63,788 nucleotides of DNA, from the NCBI GenBank assembly GCA_017938435.1, contig JAGBBO010000027.1:66264-130051 (forward strand), given 5' to 3'. A program made the translations under genes and the position numbers. Positions 42,143 through 52,273 of the stretch are shown in pieces (positions within the stretch are counted from its first letter, which is position 1; each line of letters starts with the position of its first letter). Source of the DNA: Alphaproteobacteria bacterium (GTDB lineage Bacteria > Pseudomonadota > Alphaproteobacteria > Rs-D84 > CACZYB01). Below the pieces are notes generated by a model. It was not told the DNA's origin and ran no database searches. It saw only the letters and a list, made by a program, of their open reading frames with translations.

Positions 42143-42994
42143 ATGATGGATATAAATAATAACGATTTTTTTGGTGAAATCAAAAAAGACGAATTCGAAG
42201 ATGAAACTGTTTCAAGTTCTGGTATCAATTATGGTGAAACTGTGAATAAATCTTCACTTAAAAACATCCTTATCACTGTGGGTGTTGCCGCTGTTGCTGC
42301 AGGGGTTGTAGTATTGTTAATGAGCCCAAGCAAGAAAAATATGAACCAAAATAATCTTGCCGAAATTCCAACAATTTCCCCTTCTGAACCAATAAAAATT
42401 ATTCCAGAAGATGCAAAACTTAACGAAGTATTCGAAAGCGCAAGCGTTTACAATCCAACAAATTTTGATGATGAAGCAAAAAACCTTATCACTGCAAACA
42501 AGATTGTAAAAACTACACCTACACCAACTGTTGTTGAACCTACAACACGCCCTGTAATGCCTAAAAAAGTTGCACCAGCAAAGAAAGTTTTGGCTCCTGT
42601 TGTAAAAACTCCTGTTAAACCTGCTCCTGCACCTGTTGCAAAAAAGGTAAATGTTGATGAAAGTGTTATAAATTCAAAACCTACAAATATAAAGGGTGAA
42701 ACCGAACTTTCATCAGTAAAAACTGCTGGTGGCACAGTTCGTTCAGTTTCAAAACCATGGAATGTTCAAATTACTTCCACAAGTTCTGAAAATGCGGCAA
42801 ACAAAGAATGGTCTTCTCTTATTTCAAAATATCCTGATTTGTTAAAAGGTTTGAATCATAACATAAGTAAAACTGAACTTAACGGAAAAATTTATTACCG
42901 TTTAAGAATTACAAATCTTGAAACTATGGCTCGTGCAACTGAAATTTGTAACAAGTTAAAAGAAAACAAAGTTTCATGTTTTGTAACAAAATAA
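42143..42994 (+). CDS. SPOR-domain protein
   Basis: 283 aa. Cytoplasmic head, one membrane helix (about 42-60), Pro/Ala/Lys-rich linker (about 120-170), and a C-terminal SPOR domain (about 205-283: WNVQITSTSSENAANKEW...YYRLRITNLETMARATEICNKLKENKVSCFV). SPOR domains bind denuded glycan strands at division sites. In Alphaproteobacteria a SPOR protein often precedes nagZ-scpAB-tatABC; here only tatA follows. The start is ATG 42143 or 42146, both behind a GGGGGAG SD. Confidence 0.88.
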   Translation: MMDINNNDFFGEIKKDEFEDETVSSSGINYGETVNKSSLKNILITVGVAAVAAGVVVLLMSPSKKNMNQNNLAEIPTISPSEPIKIIPEDAKLNEVFESASVYNPTNFDDEAKNLITANKIVKTTPTPTVVEPTTRPVMPKKVAPAKKVLAPVVKTPVKPAPAPVAKKVNVDESVINSKPTNIKGETELSSVKTAGGTVRSVSKPWNVQITSTSSENAANKEWSSLISKYPDLLKGLNHNISKTELNGKIYYRLRITNLETMARATEICNKLKENKVSCFVTK

Positions 42995-43005
42995 TGGGGT
43001 AAGAT

Positions 43006-43236
43006 ATGATTCATATGAGTGAAATTCTTGTAATACTTGCTGTTGTATTACTTTTGTTTGGAACCGGAAAATTTCCAAAAATTATGCAAAATTTTGCAGA
43101 AGGTATCAAATCTTTTAAAAAGACTATGAATGAAGATGATAAGAAAACAAAAAAAACTTCTAAATCATCTCCTAAAACATCTTTGAAAAAAGATACTAAA
43201 AAGAAAAAAAATACAACAACAAAAAAGAAAAAGTAA
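43006..43236 (+). CDS. tatA: Twin-arginine translocase subunit TatA
   Basis: 76 aa. Short N-terminal helix (ILVILAVVLLLF), then the GTGKFPKIMQNFAEGIKSFKK amphipathic helix and a Lys-rich tail. TatA forms the pore for folded proteins. It stands 11 bases after the SPOR gene and 9 before ftsK, while tatB and tatC are 8 kb away, an unusual split. SD GGGG with 6-base spacing. Confidence 0.92.
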   Translation: MIHMSEILVILAVVLLLFGTGKFPKIMQNFAEGIKSFKKTMNEDDKKTKKTSKSSPKTSLKKDTKKKKNTTTKKKK

Positions 43237-43245
43237 ACTTGTTTT

Positions 43246-45537
43246 ATGTTTAATATTGAAAACACATTGCCTAATAGTTTTAGGGCATATTTTAAAAATT
43301 TATGCCTTAAATTATTAGGCGTTTTCTTTATAGCATTAAGTATTTTTTTATTTCTTTCAATAATAACATATCACTTTACTGATACATCAATAAACACTGC
43401 TGGAAATTTTACCACTCAAAATTTTGGGGGATTTATTGGTGCAACCATCGCAAATATATTTTTATATTTCTTTGGATTAACAAGTCTTGTTTTCATATAT
43501 AATATATTTTTAGTTGGAAAATATTTTATTTTCCCTCAAAAAATTTTTCATCCAATTAAAAACATACTCTTATATATGACGGTATCAATTATTCCGACAT
43601 CATTATCTTTGTCATACATATCAAATATATTTTTAAAAAATTTCCCTACTCGCTCTGGACTTGGTGGATTTTTAGGGTTAATAATAAAAACCGATATCAA
43701 TACACTTCTTGATACATTATACATTTCAAGATATATGAATATCATACTTTTCATAATATCAACACTAATATCTTGTATAACATTATACTTTGCACTTGAT
43801 TTAACAACTAAATCCATTTTGAAATTTGAAAATTTTATAAGACTTATTTTATCCAAGATAAAAAATATCATTTTAAAGTTATTTAAAAAAGAGGCAAAAC
43901 CTGTAAAAATCAAACCTCAAAAAAGTAAAATTTTATCTATTGCAAAGAAAATCACACCGAAAAAACAACCTGCCAAACCTAGTGTTGCTACAAATGTTTC
44001 AAAACCAAAAGTTGTAAAAGAAACTATCCCTGAAAAACCAAAATACATACTTCCAACTGTTGATTTACTTACAAAAGTAAAACCTGAAAAATCGGAAAAT
44101 CTTAATGACGAATCAAATATAAAAAAAGCGCGTATGCTTGAAAATATTTTACGAGAATACAAACTAGAAGGTAAAATTACAAATATAAAGGCTGGTCCTG
44201 TTATAACTCTTTTTGAAATGGAACCTGGTCCTGGAATCAAAACATCACAAATCAAAAGTTTGAACGAAGATATTGCACGAAAAATCGAGTCTATATCAAC
44301 TCGTATTGCAGTTATTCCTGGCACAAACAAAGTTGGTATTGAACTTCCAAATCTTCATAGAAAGATGGTAAGTCTTCGTGATCAATTTGAAAGTGATACA
44401 TTCAAAAATTCAGAACATAAACTTCCAATTTCTTTGGGTGCTGATACCGGTGGACACCCTGTATTTGTTGACCTTGCGACAATGCCTCACTTACTTATTG
44501 CTGGAACAACCGGAAGCGGTAAATCCGTTGGTGTTAATGGAATGATTCTTTCACTTCTTTATAAATATACACCAGACGAATGTAAATTCATTATGATTGA
44601 TCCAAAGATGGTTGAATTTTCTATTTATAATGATATTCCACATCTTTTAATTCCTGTTGTTACTGAACCGGCAAAGGCTGTTGCTGCACTTAAATGGGCG
44701 GTTATAGAAATGGAAGAAAGATATCGAAATATGGCTGCAATAGGTGCAAAAAATATTGAAACTTTCAATGCTCGTGCAAAATCACGCCCTAACTATTCTA
44801 TAACAAGACAAGTTCAAACCGGATTTGATCCACAAACTGGTGAACCAATTATGGAAGATAAAAAAATTGATATAAAACCTATTCCATATATTGTAATTGT
44901 TGTTGATGAAATGGCTGACTTGATGCAAACTGCGAAAAAAGAGGTTGAAGGTGCCGTTGCTCGTCTTGCTGCTATGGCTCGTGCAACTGGAATTCATTTA
45001 ATTCTTTCAACACAACGACCATCTGTTGATGTTATCACTGGAACTATAAAATCTAATTTCCCAAACCGTATCAGTTATCGTGTTGCATCTGGTCAAGACA
45101 GTAGAACTATTTTAAACGAGTATGGTGCTGAACTTATGCTTGGAAAGGGAGATATGCTTTATATGGCAACTGGTGGTAATACTGTCCGTATTCATGGTGC
45201 ATTTGTAAGTGAAAAAGAAATTGAAACTGTTGTTAATTTTATAAAAGCACAAGCAAAACCAAACTATGTAAGAAATATCACCGTTGAAAAAAAGGAACCT
45301 AATAAACTTTCAACTCTTGATAAAATGGCATTAAAAGAAAGCCAAAATGCCGATCTTTACGCCCAAGCCGTTGAAATAGTATTAAGTTCTGAACGCCCAT
45401 CTATTTCATACCTTCAACGACAACTTGGCATAGGATACAATAAATCTGCAAATCTTATCGAAAAAATGGAAGCCCAAGGAATATTATCAAAGCCTGACTC
45501 TACTGGGAAAAGAGTCATACTGACAAAAAGAGATTGA
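43246..45537 (+). CDS. ftsK: DNA translocase FtsK
   Basis: 763 aa. Four N-terminal membrane helices (about 15-175), basic/Pro linker, then the motor: Walker A in AGTTGSGKS (420-428), Walker B in PYIVIVVDEMADLM, and a C-terminal winged-helix gamma domain (SISYLQRQLGIGYNKSANLIEKMEAQG) that reads KOPS-type sequences. Works at the septum to resolve and pump chromosome ends. The SD is weak; translation may be coupled to tatA. Confidence 0.95.
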   Translation: MFNIENTLPNSFRAYFKNLCLKLLGVFFIALSIFLFLSIITYHFTDTSINTAGNFTTQNFGGFIGATIANIFLYFFGLTSLVFIYNIFLVGKYFIFPQKIFHPIKNILLYMTVSIIPTSLSLSYISNIFLKNFPTRSGLGGFLGLIIKTDINTLLDTLYISRYMNIILFIISTLISCITLYFALDLTTKSILKFENFIRLILSKIKNIILKLFKKEAKPVKIKPQKSKILSIAKKITPKKQPAKPSVATNVSKPKVVKETIPEKPKYILPTVDLLTKVKPEKSENLNDESNIKKARMLENILREYKLEGKITNIKAGPVITLFEMEPGPGIKTSQIKSLNEDIARKIESISTRIAVIPGTNKVGIELPNLHRKMVSLRDQFESDTFKNSEHKLPISLGADTGGHPVFVDLATMPHLLIAGTTGSGKSVGVNGMILSLLYKYTPDECKFIMIDPKMVEFSIYNDIPHLLIPVVTEPAKAVAALKWAVIEMEERYRNMAAIGAKNIETFNARAKSRPNYSITRQVQTGFDPQTGEPIMEDKKIDIKPIPYIVIVVDEMADLMQTAKKEVEGAVARLAAMARATGIHLILSTQRPSVDVITGTIKSNFPNRISYRVASGQDSRTILNEYGAELMLGKGDMLYMATGGNTVRIHGAFVSEKEIETVVNFIKAQAKPNYVRNITVEKKEPNKLSTLDKMALKESQNADLYAQAVEIVLSSERPSISYLQRQLGIGYNKSANLIEKMEAQGILSKPDSTGKRVILTKRD

Positions 45538-45588
45538 TTATTTAATATAACTTGCTGTAAAATATAAAAAGAAGAAGTGAGGTATAAT

Positions 45589-45780
45589 ATGGATAAAGAT
45601 TTAGAAGAAATACAAAATTTTGCAAACTATTTAAACCGTAAGCCTGAGGAAAGACCATTTAAAAGAAGTATTGAAACAAAAAATGAAATGTTTTCCTCTG
45701 GCACAAAAAAAATAAAATCAAAAATGCAGGTTAGGTCCGCAGCATCAATGGTTATGGGAGAAAATTCTAAAAAAAATTAA
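45589..45780 (+). CDS. Short basic protein after ftsK, unknown
   Basis: 63 aa, not recognised. No membrane segment; charged, with GTKKIKSKMQVRSAASMVMGE near the C-terminus. A GTG 12 bases upstream is in frame, but GAGG sits 6 bases before this ATG. Located between ftsK and lolA. Confidence 0.55.
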   Translation: MDKDLEEIQNFANYLNRKPEERPFKRSIETKNEMFSSGTKKIKSKMQVRSAASMVMGENSKKN

Positions 45781-45826
45781 TTCAATTTCAAAAATAAATT
45801 CCTATTCTCAGAAAGAAAAATAATAC

Positions 45827-45855
45827 TTGATAAAAAAACTATCTTAAGGTAGTAT
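45827..45855 (+). promoter_or_regulatory. Promoter-like sequence before lolA
   Basis: -35 TTGATA (45827-45832), 17-base spacer, -10 TAGTAT (45850-45855). Confidence 0.5.
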
Positions 45856-45881
45856 AGCAACAGTTGTTTTTGGAGGATATT

Positions 45882-46523
45882 TTGAAAAATATATTATGTT
45901 CATTACTTTTATGCCTTGGTGGTTTATTTTTTTCAAACCAATCTTTTGCTATGATAAATGAAAGTGATGATGTTTATTTAAAAAAGGTTGAAACTTATGT
46001 AAATTCACTTAAAAAAATAAGTGGTAAATTCTCACAACACTCTTCTAATGGGGCAAAGGATGCTGGGAAATTTTATATAAACAAACCTGGAAAAATGAGA
46101 TTGGAATACAAAAGCCCTATCCTTCTTGTCGCTGATGGCACATCCATTGTTTACGAAGATAAAAAATCAAACCAAATATCTTATATTTCTATGAACTCAA
46201 ATCCTGCATCAATAATTTTAAATGGGAATATCACTCTTACTGGTAAAAAACCATCTGTAAAAATAAAAAAGATAGAAGAAGGTGAAAAAACAACGGAAAT
46301 CACACTTACAACTGCAAATGAAAAACAATCTGGTGTAATCACATTGATTTTTGAAAATAAACCACTTTCTCTTTCCGGTTGGCGTGTTCGTGATGCCCAA
46401 GGAATCACAACCGAAGTAACCCTTTCTGAAATAAAACCAGAAAGTCATTTTGACCCATCACTCTTCAAAATTACACGCAACAAAACTATTGGCACAACAA
46501 AATCAAAAAGTAAATATTATTAG
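45882..46523 (+). CDS. lolA: Outer-membrane lipoprotein carrier LolA
   Basis: 213 aa periplasmic chaperone taking lipoproteins from LolCDE to the outer membrane. TTG start with GGAGGA at the right distance; signal peptide ends near SNQSFA. The body has the LolA pattern (ISGKFSQHSSNGAKDAGKFYINKPGKMRLEYKSP and GWRVRDAQGITTEVTLSEI). The longer frame starting at 45864 would place the SD inside the gene. Alphaproteobacteria commonly have lolA after ftsK. Confidence 0.9.
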   Translation: MKNILCSLLLCLGGLFFSNQSFAMINESDDVYLKKVETYVNSLKKISGKFSQHSSNGAKDAGKFYINKPGKMRLEYKSPILLVADGTSIVYEDKKSNQISYISMNSNPASIILNGNITLTGKKPSVKIKKIEEGEKTTEITLTTANEKQSGVITLIFENKPLSLSGWRVRDAQGITTEVTLSEIKPESHFDPSLFKITRNKTIGTTKSKSKYY

Positions 46524-46524
46524 T

Positions 46525-46941
46525 ATGATTATTGATATTACAAAAAAATCCGATACCATAAAATTTGCAAATAATTTTGCAAAGGAAGTTGCCTCAGGAA
46601 CACCAATACTTCTTTATGGAACACTTGGTTGTGGCAAAACTTTTTTCACATCTTATCTAATAAAAGCACTAACAAAATCAGATATTGATGTCCCAAGTCC
46701 AACTTTTTCAATTCTTCAAAATTACAGTTGCAATCTTGGTGAAATTTCTCACTATGATTTATATAGAATAAAGGATGCATCCGAACTTTACGAACTTGAT
46801 ATTGACAATGCACTACAAAACAATATTACTATTATTGAATGGCCTGAAATAATCGATGATTATATAAAGGAAAATTTCAAACCAATATGTCTATATTTTT
46901 CATTCAAAGATAATAAACGGACAATAGAAATAAAAAAATAA
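46525..46941 (+). CDS. tsaE: tRNA threonylcarbamoyladenosine biosynthesis ATPase TsaE
   Basis: 138 aa. Walker A GTLGCGKT, VPSPTFSILQNY and HYDLYRI are the TsaE pattern. Needed with TsaB, C and D to make t6A37 on ANN-decoding tRNAs. A longer frame from 46450 lies inside lolA; the ATG at 46525 begins where family members start. No real SD; probably reinitiation after the lolA stop one base away. Confidence 0.9.
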   Translation: MIIDITKKSDTIKFANNFAKEVASGTPILLYGTLGCGKTFFTSYLIKALTKSDIDVPSPTFSILQNYSCNLGEISHYDLYRIKDASELYELDIDNALQNNITIIEWPEIIDDYIKENFKPICLYFSFKDNKRTIEIKK

Positions 46942-47046
46942 ACTCTATTTTTTATTTGTAAAAACTTTTCAATATATACTCCTAGCATATAAGAAAAATA
47001 ATGGTTAAACTAAACTCATAACAAAAAAAATATGGGAGGAAAAAAA

Positions 47047-48108
47047 GTGTCAAACACAACAAAGAATTTAAATCTCTTTGTAAAAGAAATTCCATTCAAT
47101 ATTTCACTACCTAAACAGTTAAAATTAACTTCAAAAACTAAATTATTTTTATATATTCCAAATTTTAATCAAATATCCATATCCCAAGGCAAAAATTTTG
47201 AAAATGGTTTTTGGTCCATCAGTTTCGAAGACATAAATAACTTAAACTTTACCATTCCAACCGACTTATCTTTTTTTCAATTTTTAATAATATATAAAAA
47301 TCCATCCGAAGAAGAAATTGTAAGTAATTTTTATTTCCAAGATGATAAATTTTTCTTTGGACCATTCATCACTGCGGAATTTACAAATATCAATGAAACC
47401 AATATAAATATCAGAATAAAATGTATCTCTAATCCCGACGATACAATATTTGAAATCTCAGGAATTCCAAATGATTGCACCCTTTCCAAAGGAGAAAAAA
47501 ATGATGATGAAACATGGACAATAGATAACACTGGTTACAAAAATATAATACTTACATTACCTGAAAATTTTGATGAAAAAAAGTTAAATCTTTCAATCAC
47601 AGGAATCAATAAAAACGCACCTCGTTTTAATACAACATTTAACCTTATAATAAATTTAAAAGAACCACTTTTACCACACAAAACAAAATACAAAGAAATC
47701 AAAATCAATACCTTAGAATTATTAAAAAAATCAAATTTAAGATTCGATAAATATATTCTTTCAGTAAAAAATTTACCGACAAATTGTTGCATCGAAAATG
47801 CAATAATTATCGAAAATAAATGGCTTTTAAAAGATGATAAAAACAAAGAAATCATTCTTTATTATTTTGATTCAGAAGCAAAAGAATTATTTGTTGATCT
47901 TGAATACATTTTGATAAACAAAGATTTTCCAACAATAGATAACATCTATTCAAAAAAACTTAAATGTGATCTAACAGACAAAGAAATCAAAACAAAAAAT
48001 TACACAAAATGCATAACTTGTAAAAACTTAATAAAATGCCAAATGTTTAAAGAATTTATGGATTATATAGGCTACACAACTATTCTTCGTCACATAATTC
48101 CCAAATAA
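47047..48108 (+). CDS. Orphan protein with Ig-like repeats, unknown
   Basis: 353 aa. GTG start chosen because GGGAGGA (47034-47040) precedes it; an ATG at 47032 overlaps the SD. No signal peptide. At least two, probably three, repeats of the form (I/L)P..C.L..G...(E/N).W.(I/L)...... IILTLPE...L.(L/V) are seen (about 20-110, 125-210, 230-310), like Ig-like repeats of secreted adhesins. The C-terminus is different, with four Cys (CITCKNLIKCQMF). Function unknown; the lack of a signal peptide is odd for such repeats. Confidence 0.65.
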   Translation: MSNTTKNLNLFVKEIPFNISLPKQLKLTSKTKLFLYIPNFNQISISQGKNFENGFWSISFEDINNLNFTIPTDLSFFQFLIIYKNPSEEEIVSNFYFQDDKFFFGPFITAEFTNINETNINIRIKCISNPDDTIFEISGIPNDCTLSKGEKNDDETWTIDNTGYKNIILTLPENFDEKKLNLSITGINKNAPRFNTTFNLIINLKEPLLPHKTKYKEIKINTLELLKKSNLRFDKYILSVKNLPTNCCIENAIIIENKWLLKDDKNKEIILYYFDSEAKELFVDLEYILINKDFPTIDNIYSKKLKCDLTDKEIKTKNYTKCITCKNLIKCQMFKEFMDYIGYTTILRHIIPK

Positions 48109-48279
48109 TAAAACAGTCGCGATTCGCAAACAATTTTTCATATAAAAAAGGCAAAAAAAATAATAAAAATTCAATCGTCAAAAATTCGTCAAAAAATCAT
48201 TTTTTAACACATTGATTTTACGGTATTTTTAAAAGGATTTTTTTATAAAAATTTTATTTTAAATTTAAGCCTTTTTTCC

Positions 48280-48308
48280 TTGCTTTTAAAACTTATTTTT
48301 GCTAGGAT
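48280..48308 (+). promoter_or_regulatory. Promoter-like sequence of gyrA
   Basis: -35 TTGCTT (48280-48285), 17-base spacer, -10 TAGGAT (48303-48308), in the 230-base AT-rich spacer that otherwise shows nothing. Confidence 0.45.
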
Positions 48309-48346
48309 TTTTCTATGAAATTTCAATGTAAAAAAGGAGAATGAAA

Positions 48347-51169
48347 TTGGATAATCAAAACGAAAATGTAATGAATTCTACAAACAATTCAAGCATCAAA
48401 CTTGCACCTATTGTTCATGAGATGCAAACCTCATATCTTGACTATGCTATGTCAGTTATTATTTCCCGTGCAATACCTGATGTTCGTGATGGTTTAAAAC
48501 CTGTTCACAGACGAATTATTTACTCTATGAAGGAAAACGGTTTTGAATATGGTAAGCCATTTAAAAAATCTGCACGTATAGTTGGTGATGTTATGGGTAA
48601 ATATCACCCACACGGTGACTCTTCTATCTACGACGCTATGGTTCATATGAGCCAAGACTTCTCAATGGAAATCCCAATGATTGATGGTCAAGGTAACTTT
48701 GGTTCTATGGATGGTGATAGTGCTGCGGCTATGCGTTATACCGAAGCCCGTATGTCAAAGGCTGCCGCATATATGGTCGAAGATTTGGATAAAGATACTG
48801 TTGAATGGCGTCCAAATTATGATGAATCAACTCGTGAACCAGAAGTTTTACCATGTCGTTTTCCAAACTTGCTTGTAAACGGTTGTGGTGGTATTGCTGT
48901 TGGTATGGCAACAAATATTCCAACTCACAATCTTGGTGAAATAATTGATGCATGTTGTGCAACAATCGATAATCCAGAAATCAGCATTGATGAACTTATC
49001 AAATATGTTCCTGCACCTGATTTTCCAACCGGTGGTTTAATCCTTGGTGTCGCAGGTTCATATAATGCCTACACAACTGGTCGTGGTTCAATTATAATCC
49101 GTGCAAAAACACATTTCGAAGAAATCAGAACAAAAACTGCAATCATTGTTGATGAAATTCCATTCCAAGTTAACAAAAAAGTTATGATTGAAAAAATTGC
49201 TGAACTTGTAAAAGATAAAAGAATAGAAGGAATTTCTGATATCCGCGATGAATCTTCTCGCCAAGGTGTTCGTGTTGTAATTGAACTTAAAAAAGATGCA
49301 ATAGCAGATGTTATACTAAACCAACTTTTCAAATATTCTCAATTACAAGTTTCATTCGGTATAAATATGCTTGCAATTAACAAGGGTCGTCCAAGTTTGA
49401 TGAACCTTAAACAAATAGTCGAAGCATTTATCGAATTCCGTGAAGAAGTTATCAGAAACAGAACTGTTTTCGATTTGAATAAGGCAAGAAACAAAGCTCA
49501 CATCTTAGTTGGTCTTTCAATAACTGTTGCAAATATTGATGAAGTAATCGCTTTAATCCGTAGTGCAAAAGATCCAAACGATGCAAAAAATAAATTGATG
49601 GCTCGTGATTGGAAGGCTGATAATATGCAACCGCTTATCGATTTAATCGATGATCCAGATAGCAAGATTGTAAATGGAACATATCGTCTTTCCGAAGCAC
49701 AAGCAAAAGCTATTCTTGAATTAAAACTTCACCGATTGACTGGTTTGGAACAAGATAAACTTGCCGAAGAAATTAAGGCAACTGGTCTTGACATCCAAGA
49801 ATACCTTTCAATTTTGGATAATCGCGATAAACTTATGTCTATCATGAAAGGTGAACTTCTTGAAGTAAAAGAAAAATTTGCTATCCCAAGAAAAACCGAA
49901 GTTATTCCATCTGAATTTGAAACTGATATCGAAGATTTAATTGCAAAAGAAGATATGGCAATCACTATCACAAATACTGGTTATATCAAACGTGTTGCAT
50001 TAAATGTATATAAAGCACAAAACCGTGGTGGTAAAGGAAGAACCGGTATGAATACAAAAGAAGAAGATTTCGTAACTGATGTATTTGTTGCAAACACACA
50101 TACACCACTTATATTCTTCTCTAACAAGGGTATTGCATATCAAATGAAAGTTTACAAACTTCCACTTTGCACACCTCAATCTGTTGGAAAGGCATTGATT
50201 AACCTTCTTCCACTTGAACAAGGTGAAACAATTTCAACAATTATGCCTCTTCCTGAAAACGAAGAAGAATGGTCAAACCTTTATGTAATGTTTGCAACAT
50301 CAAAGGGAACAGTTCGCCGTAACCGTCTATCTGACTTCTTAAATATCCGTCAAAACGGAAAAATTGCGATGAAGTTTGAAGAAGAAGGCGAAGAACTTGT
50401 TTCTGTTCTTCCATGTCGTGAAGACCAAGATGTTTTGCTCACACTTCGTGGTGGTAAATGTATCCGTTTCCCAGTTCCAGAAGTTCGTGTTTTCCAAAGC
50501 CGTAACTCAACTGGTATCCGTGGTATAAAGGTTGAAAATGGTGATAAGGTTATTTCTATGTCTATCATCAACCATACAGAAATTGATAATGATACTCGTA
50601 TGGCATACTTAAAACTTTCTCGTGCTCTTCGCAAAACTGAATTCGAAGATTTAGAAGGAGAAGAAGTTCTTGAAACAACAAAAGTTTTAAGTGAAGAAGA
50701 ATTCAAGGCATTAGAAGCAAAAGAACAATTCATCTTAACCGTAACAGAAACAGGATTCGGAAAACGCACATCTTCTTATGAATACAGAATTACACACCGT
50801 GGTGGTTCTGGTATCGCAAATATCAAGATTGCTGGAAAGACAAAGGCTGTTGTATCATCATTCCCTATCGAAGAAGATAAAAACATCCTTATGGTAACCG
50901 ATGGCGGAAAGATGATTCGTCTTGGTGTAAACAAAATCCGTATTGCCGGCCGTCAAACAATGGGTGTAACACTTTTCAAAACTGCCGAAGATGAAAAGGT
51001 TGTATCTGTTGCAATTGCTGAACAAAATGATGAAGAAGAAATCCCTGTTGAACAAGATAATATTGCTCAACCAGAAACTTCTGTAGTCGAAGCAAAGGAC
51101 GAAGTTGCAACACCAACTGAAAATGTTGAAACAACACCATCCGAACCAAAAACAGATTTATTTGAATAG
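48347..51169 (+). CDS. gyrA: DNA gyrase subunit A
   Basis: About 940 aa. Active-site Tyr (Y131 from this start) in [11 protein letters not shown]. The quinolone-resistance region reads [10 protein letters not shown], with Ser and Asp at the positions equal to E. coli 83 and 87, so it looks quinolone-susceptible. The C-terminal beta-pinwheel includes GQ-box-type GRTGMN. The tail is long and acidic. A TTG at 48347 is correctly spaced from AAGGAG; the ATG at 48341 is only one base from that SD, so the TTG is preferred, but either is possible. tatB follows after 10 bases. Confidence 0.95.
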   Translation: MDNQNENVMNSTNNSSIKLAPIVHEMQTSYLDYAMSVIISRAIPDVRDGLKPVHRRIIYSMKENGFEYGKPFKKSARIVGDVMGKYHPHGDSSIYDAMVHMSQDFSMEIPMIDGQGNFGSMDGDSAAAMRYTEARMSKAAAYMVEDLDKDTVEWRPNYDESTREPEVLPCRFPNLLVNGCGGIAVGMATNIPTHNLGEIIDACCATIDNPEISIDELIKYVPAPDFPTGGLILGVAGSYNAYTTGRGSIIIRAKTHFEEIRTKTAIIVDEIPFQVNKKVMIEKIAELVKDKRIEGISDIRDESSRQGVRVVIELKKDAIADVILNQLFKYSQLQVSFGINMLAINKGRPSLMNLKQIVEAFIEFREEVIRNRTVFDLNKARNKAHILVGLSITVANIDEVIALIRSAKDPNDAKNKLMARDWKADNMQPLIDLIDDPDSKIVNGTYRLSEAQAKAILELKLHRLTGLEQDKLAEEIKATGLDIQEYLSILDNRDKLMSIMKGELLEVKEKFAIPRKTEVIPSEFETDIEDLIAKEDMAITITNTGYIKRVALNVYKAQNRGGKGRTGMNTKEEDFVTDVFVANTHTPLIFFSNKGIAYQMKVYKLPLCTPQSVGKALINLLPLEQGETISTIMPLPENEEEWSNLYVMFATSKGTVRRNRLSDFLNIRQNGKIAMKFEEEGEELVSVLPCREDQDVLLTLRGGKCIRFPVPEVRVFQSRNSTGIRGIKVENGDKVISMSIINHTEIDNDTRMAYLKLSRALRKTEFEDLEGEEVLETTKVLSEEEFKALEAKEQFILTVTETGFGKRTSSYEYRITHRGGSGIANIKIAGKTKAVVSSFPIEEDKNILMVTDGGKMIRLGVNKIRIAGRQTMGVTLFKTAEDEKVVSVAIAEQNDEEEIPVEQDNIAQPETSVVEAKDEVATPTENVETTPSEPKTDLFE

Positions 51170-51179
51170 GAGATAAATC

Positions 51180-51491
51180 TTGTTCGGTATAGGTGGCAAT
51201 GAACTACTTATAATAATACTACTGATGGTGATATTCATAAAACCAAAGGATATCCCATCAGTGGTTAATTTTATTGCAAAAACTTTCAAAAAAATTCGTT
51301 CATTTATTTCCGAGATTCGTAAACAAATCAATGAAATTACTTCTGAAATTTCTGATACTACTGATGATATAGAAGAAACTTTTCATGATAAAATTGAAAA
51401 ACTTCGTTTAGAAATCGATAACAGTGAACCTGATTTTTTTGATATAACCCCTAAACTTAAAATTGAAAAAAAACATCATAAAAAGAAATAA
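51180..51491 (+). CDS. tatB: Twin-arginine translocase subunit TatB
   Basis: 103 aa. TTG start with AGGAG. N-terminal helix FGIGGNELLIIILLMVIFIKPKDIPSVV typical of TatB, then an amphipathic, coiled-coil tail. TatB with TatC forms the receptor for twin-arginine signal peptides. Three bases later tatC starts; tatA is separate (43006). Confidence 0.88.
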   Translation: MFGIGGNELLIIILLMVIFIKPKDIPSVVNFIAKTFKKIRSFISEIRKQINEITSEISDTTDDIEETFHDKIEKLRLEIDNSEPDFFDITPKLKIEKKHHKKK

Positions 51492-51493
51492 AA

Positions 51494-52234
51494 ATGAAGA
51501 AAGAAAAACTTCCAGAATTATCCTTACTTGACCATCTTACTGAATTAAGATACAGAATAATTCATTGTTTAATTTTCTTTTTAATTGCATCAATTTTTTG
51601 TTACAGTTTCAAAAATGAAATCTATAATTTAATAACTTATCCATTGATGACTGCGATGAAATCATCACATTCAAGTTCAAAACTTATCTATACAAAAATA
51701 ACTGAAAATTTTGTATCAACATTTTCAATTATTTTATCATCAGCAATTTTCGTATCAATTCCATATTGGGCGATTGAATTATGGCTTTTCGTCACCCCTG
51801 CCCTTTACAAAGATGAAAAAAAATATTTCTTTCCATACATATTTTTAACTCCGATTTTATTCTTATGCGGTGTAATTTTCTGTTATTTTCTAGTCCTTCC
51901 ACCAGCATTTGAATTTTTCATAACCTTTGGTCAAAGTGGAAGAAACCTACCTCTTTCACTTCAGGCAAAAATTACCGATTATATTGATTTAACCACATCG
52001 CTTTTAAACGCATTTGGTATATGTTTTTTAACACCAATTTTTCTAATTTTGCTTGTAAAATTTGGACTTCTTAGTCGTGAAACACTAAAGAAAAACCGTA
52101 AATATGCAATAGTTATAATTTTCATAATTTCCGCAATTTTAACTCCACCTGATGTTTTATCACAAATACTTTTGGCAATACCACTTATTGCGATGTATGA
52201 AATTTCAATCCTTCTTTCAAAAAAGACTAAATAA
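51494..52234 (+). CDS. tatC: Twin-arginine translocase subunit TatC
   Basis: 246 aa polytopic membrane protein with six helices. The conserved start (LSLLDHLTELRYRIIH), the loop FVTPALYKDEKKYFFP, and the C-terminal ILTPPDVLSQILLAIPL are classic TatC. Directly downstream of tatB. Confidence 0.94.
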   Translation: MKKEKLPELSLLDHLTELRYRIIHCLIFFLIASIFCYSFKNEIYNLITYPLMTAMKSSHSSSKLIYTKITENFVSTFSIILSSAIFVSIPYWAIELWLFVTPALYKDEKKYFFPYIFLTPILFLCGVIFCYFLVLPPAFEFFITFGQSGRNLPLSLQAKITDYIDLTTSLLNAFGICFLTPIFLILLVKFGLLSRETLKKNRKYAIVIIFIISAILTPPDVLSQILLAIPLIAMYEISILLSKKTK

Positions 52235-52273
52235 ATATAGATTTTATTTTCATTTTGTTGTATCATATTTGGT

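Noticed and set aside
50350-50769. A 139-aa minus-strand protein opposite gyrA
   Set aside because: Shadow of the well-supported gyrA frame, Ser/Arg-rich with no SD.
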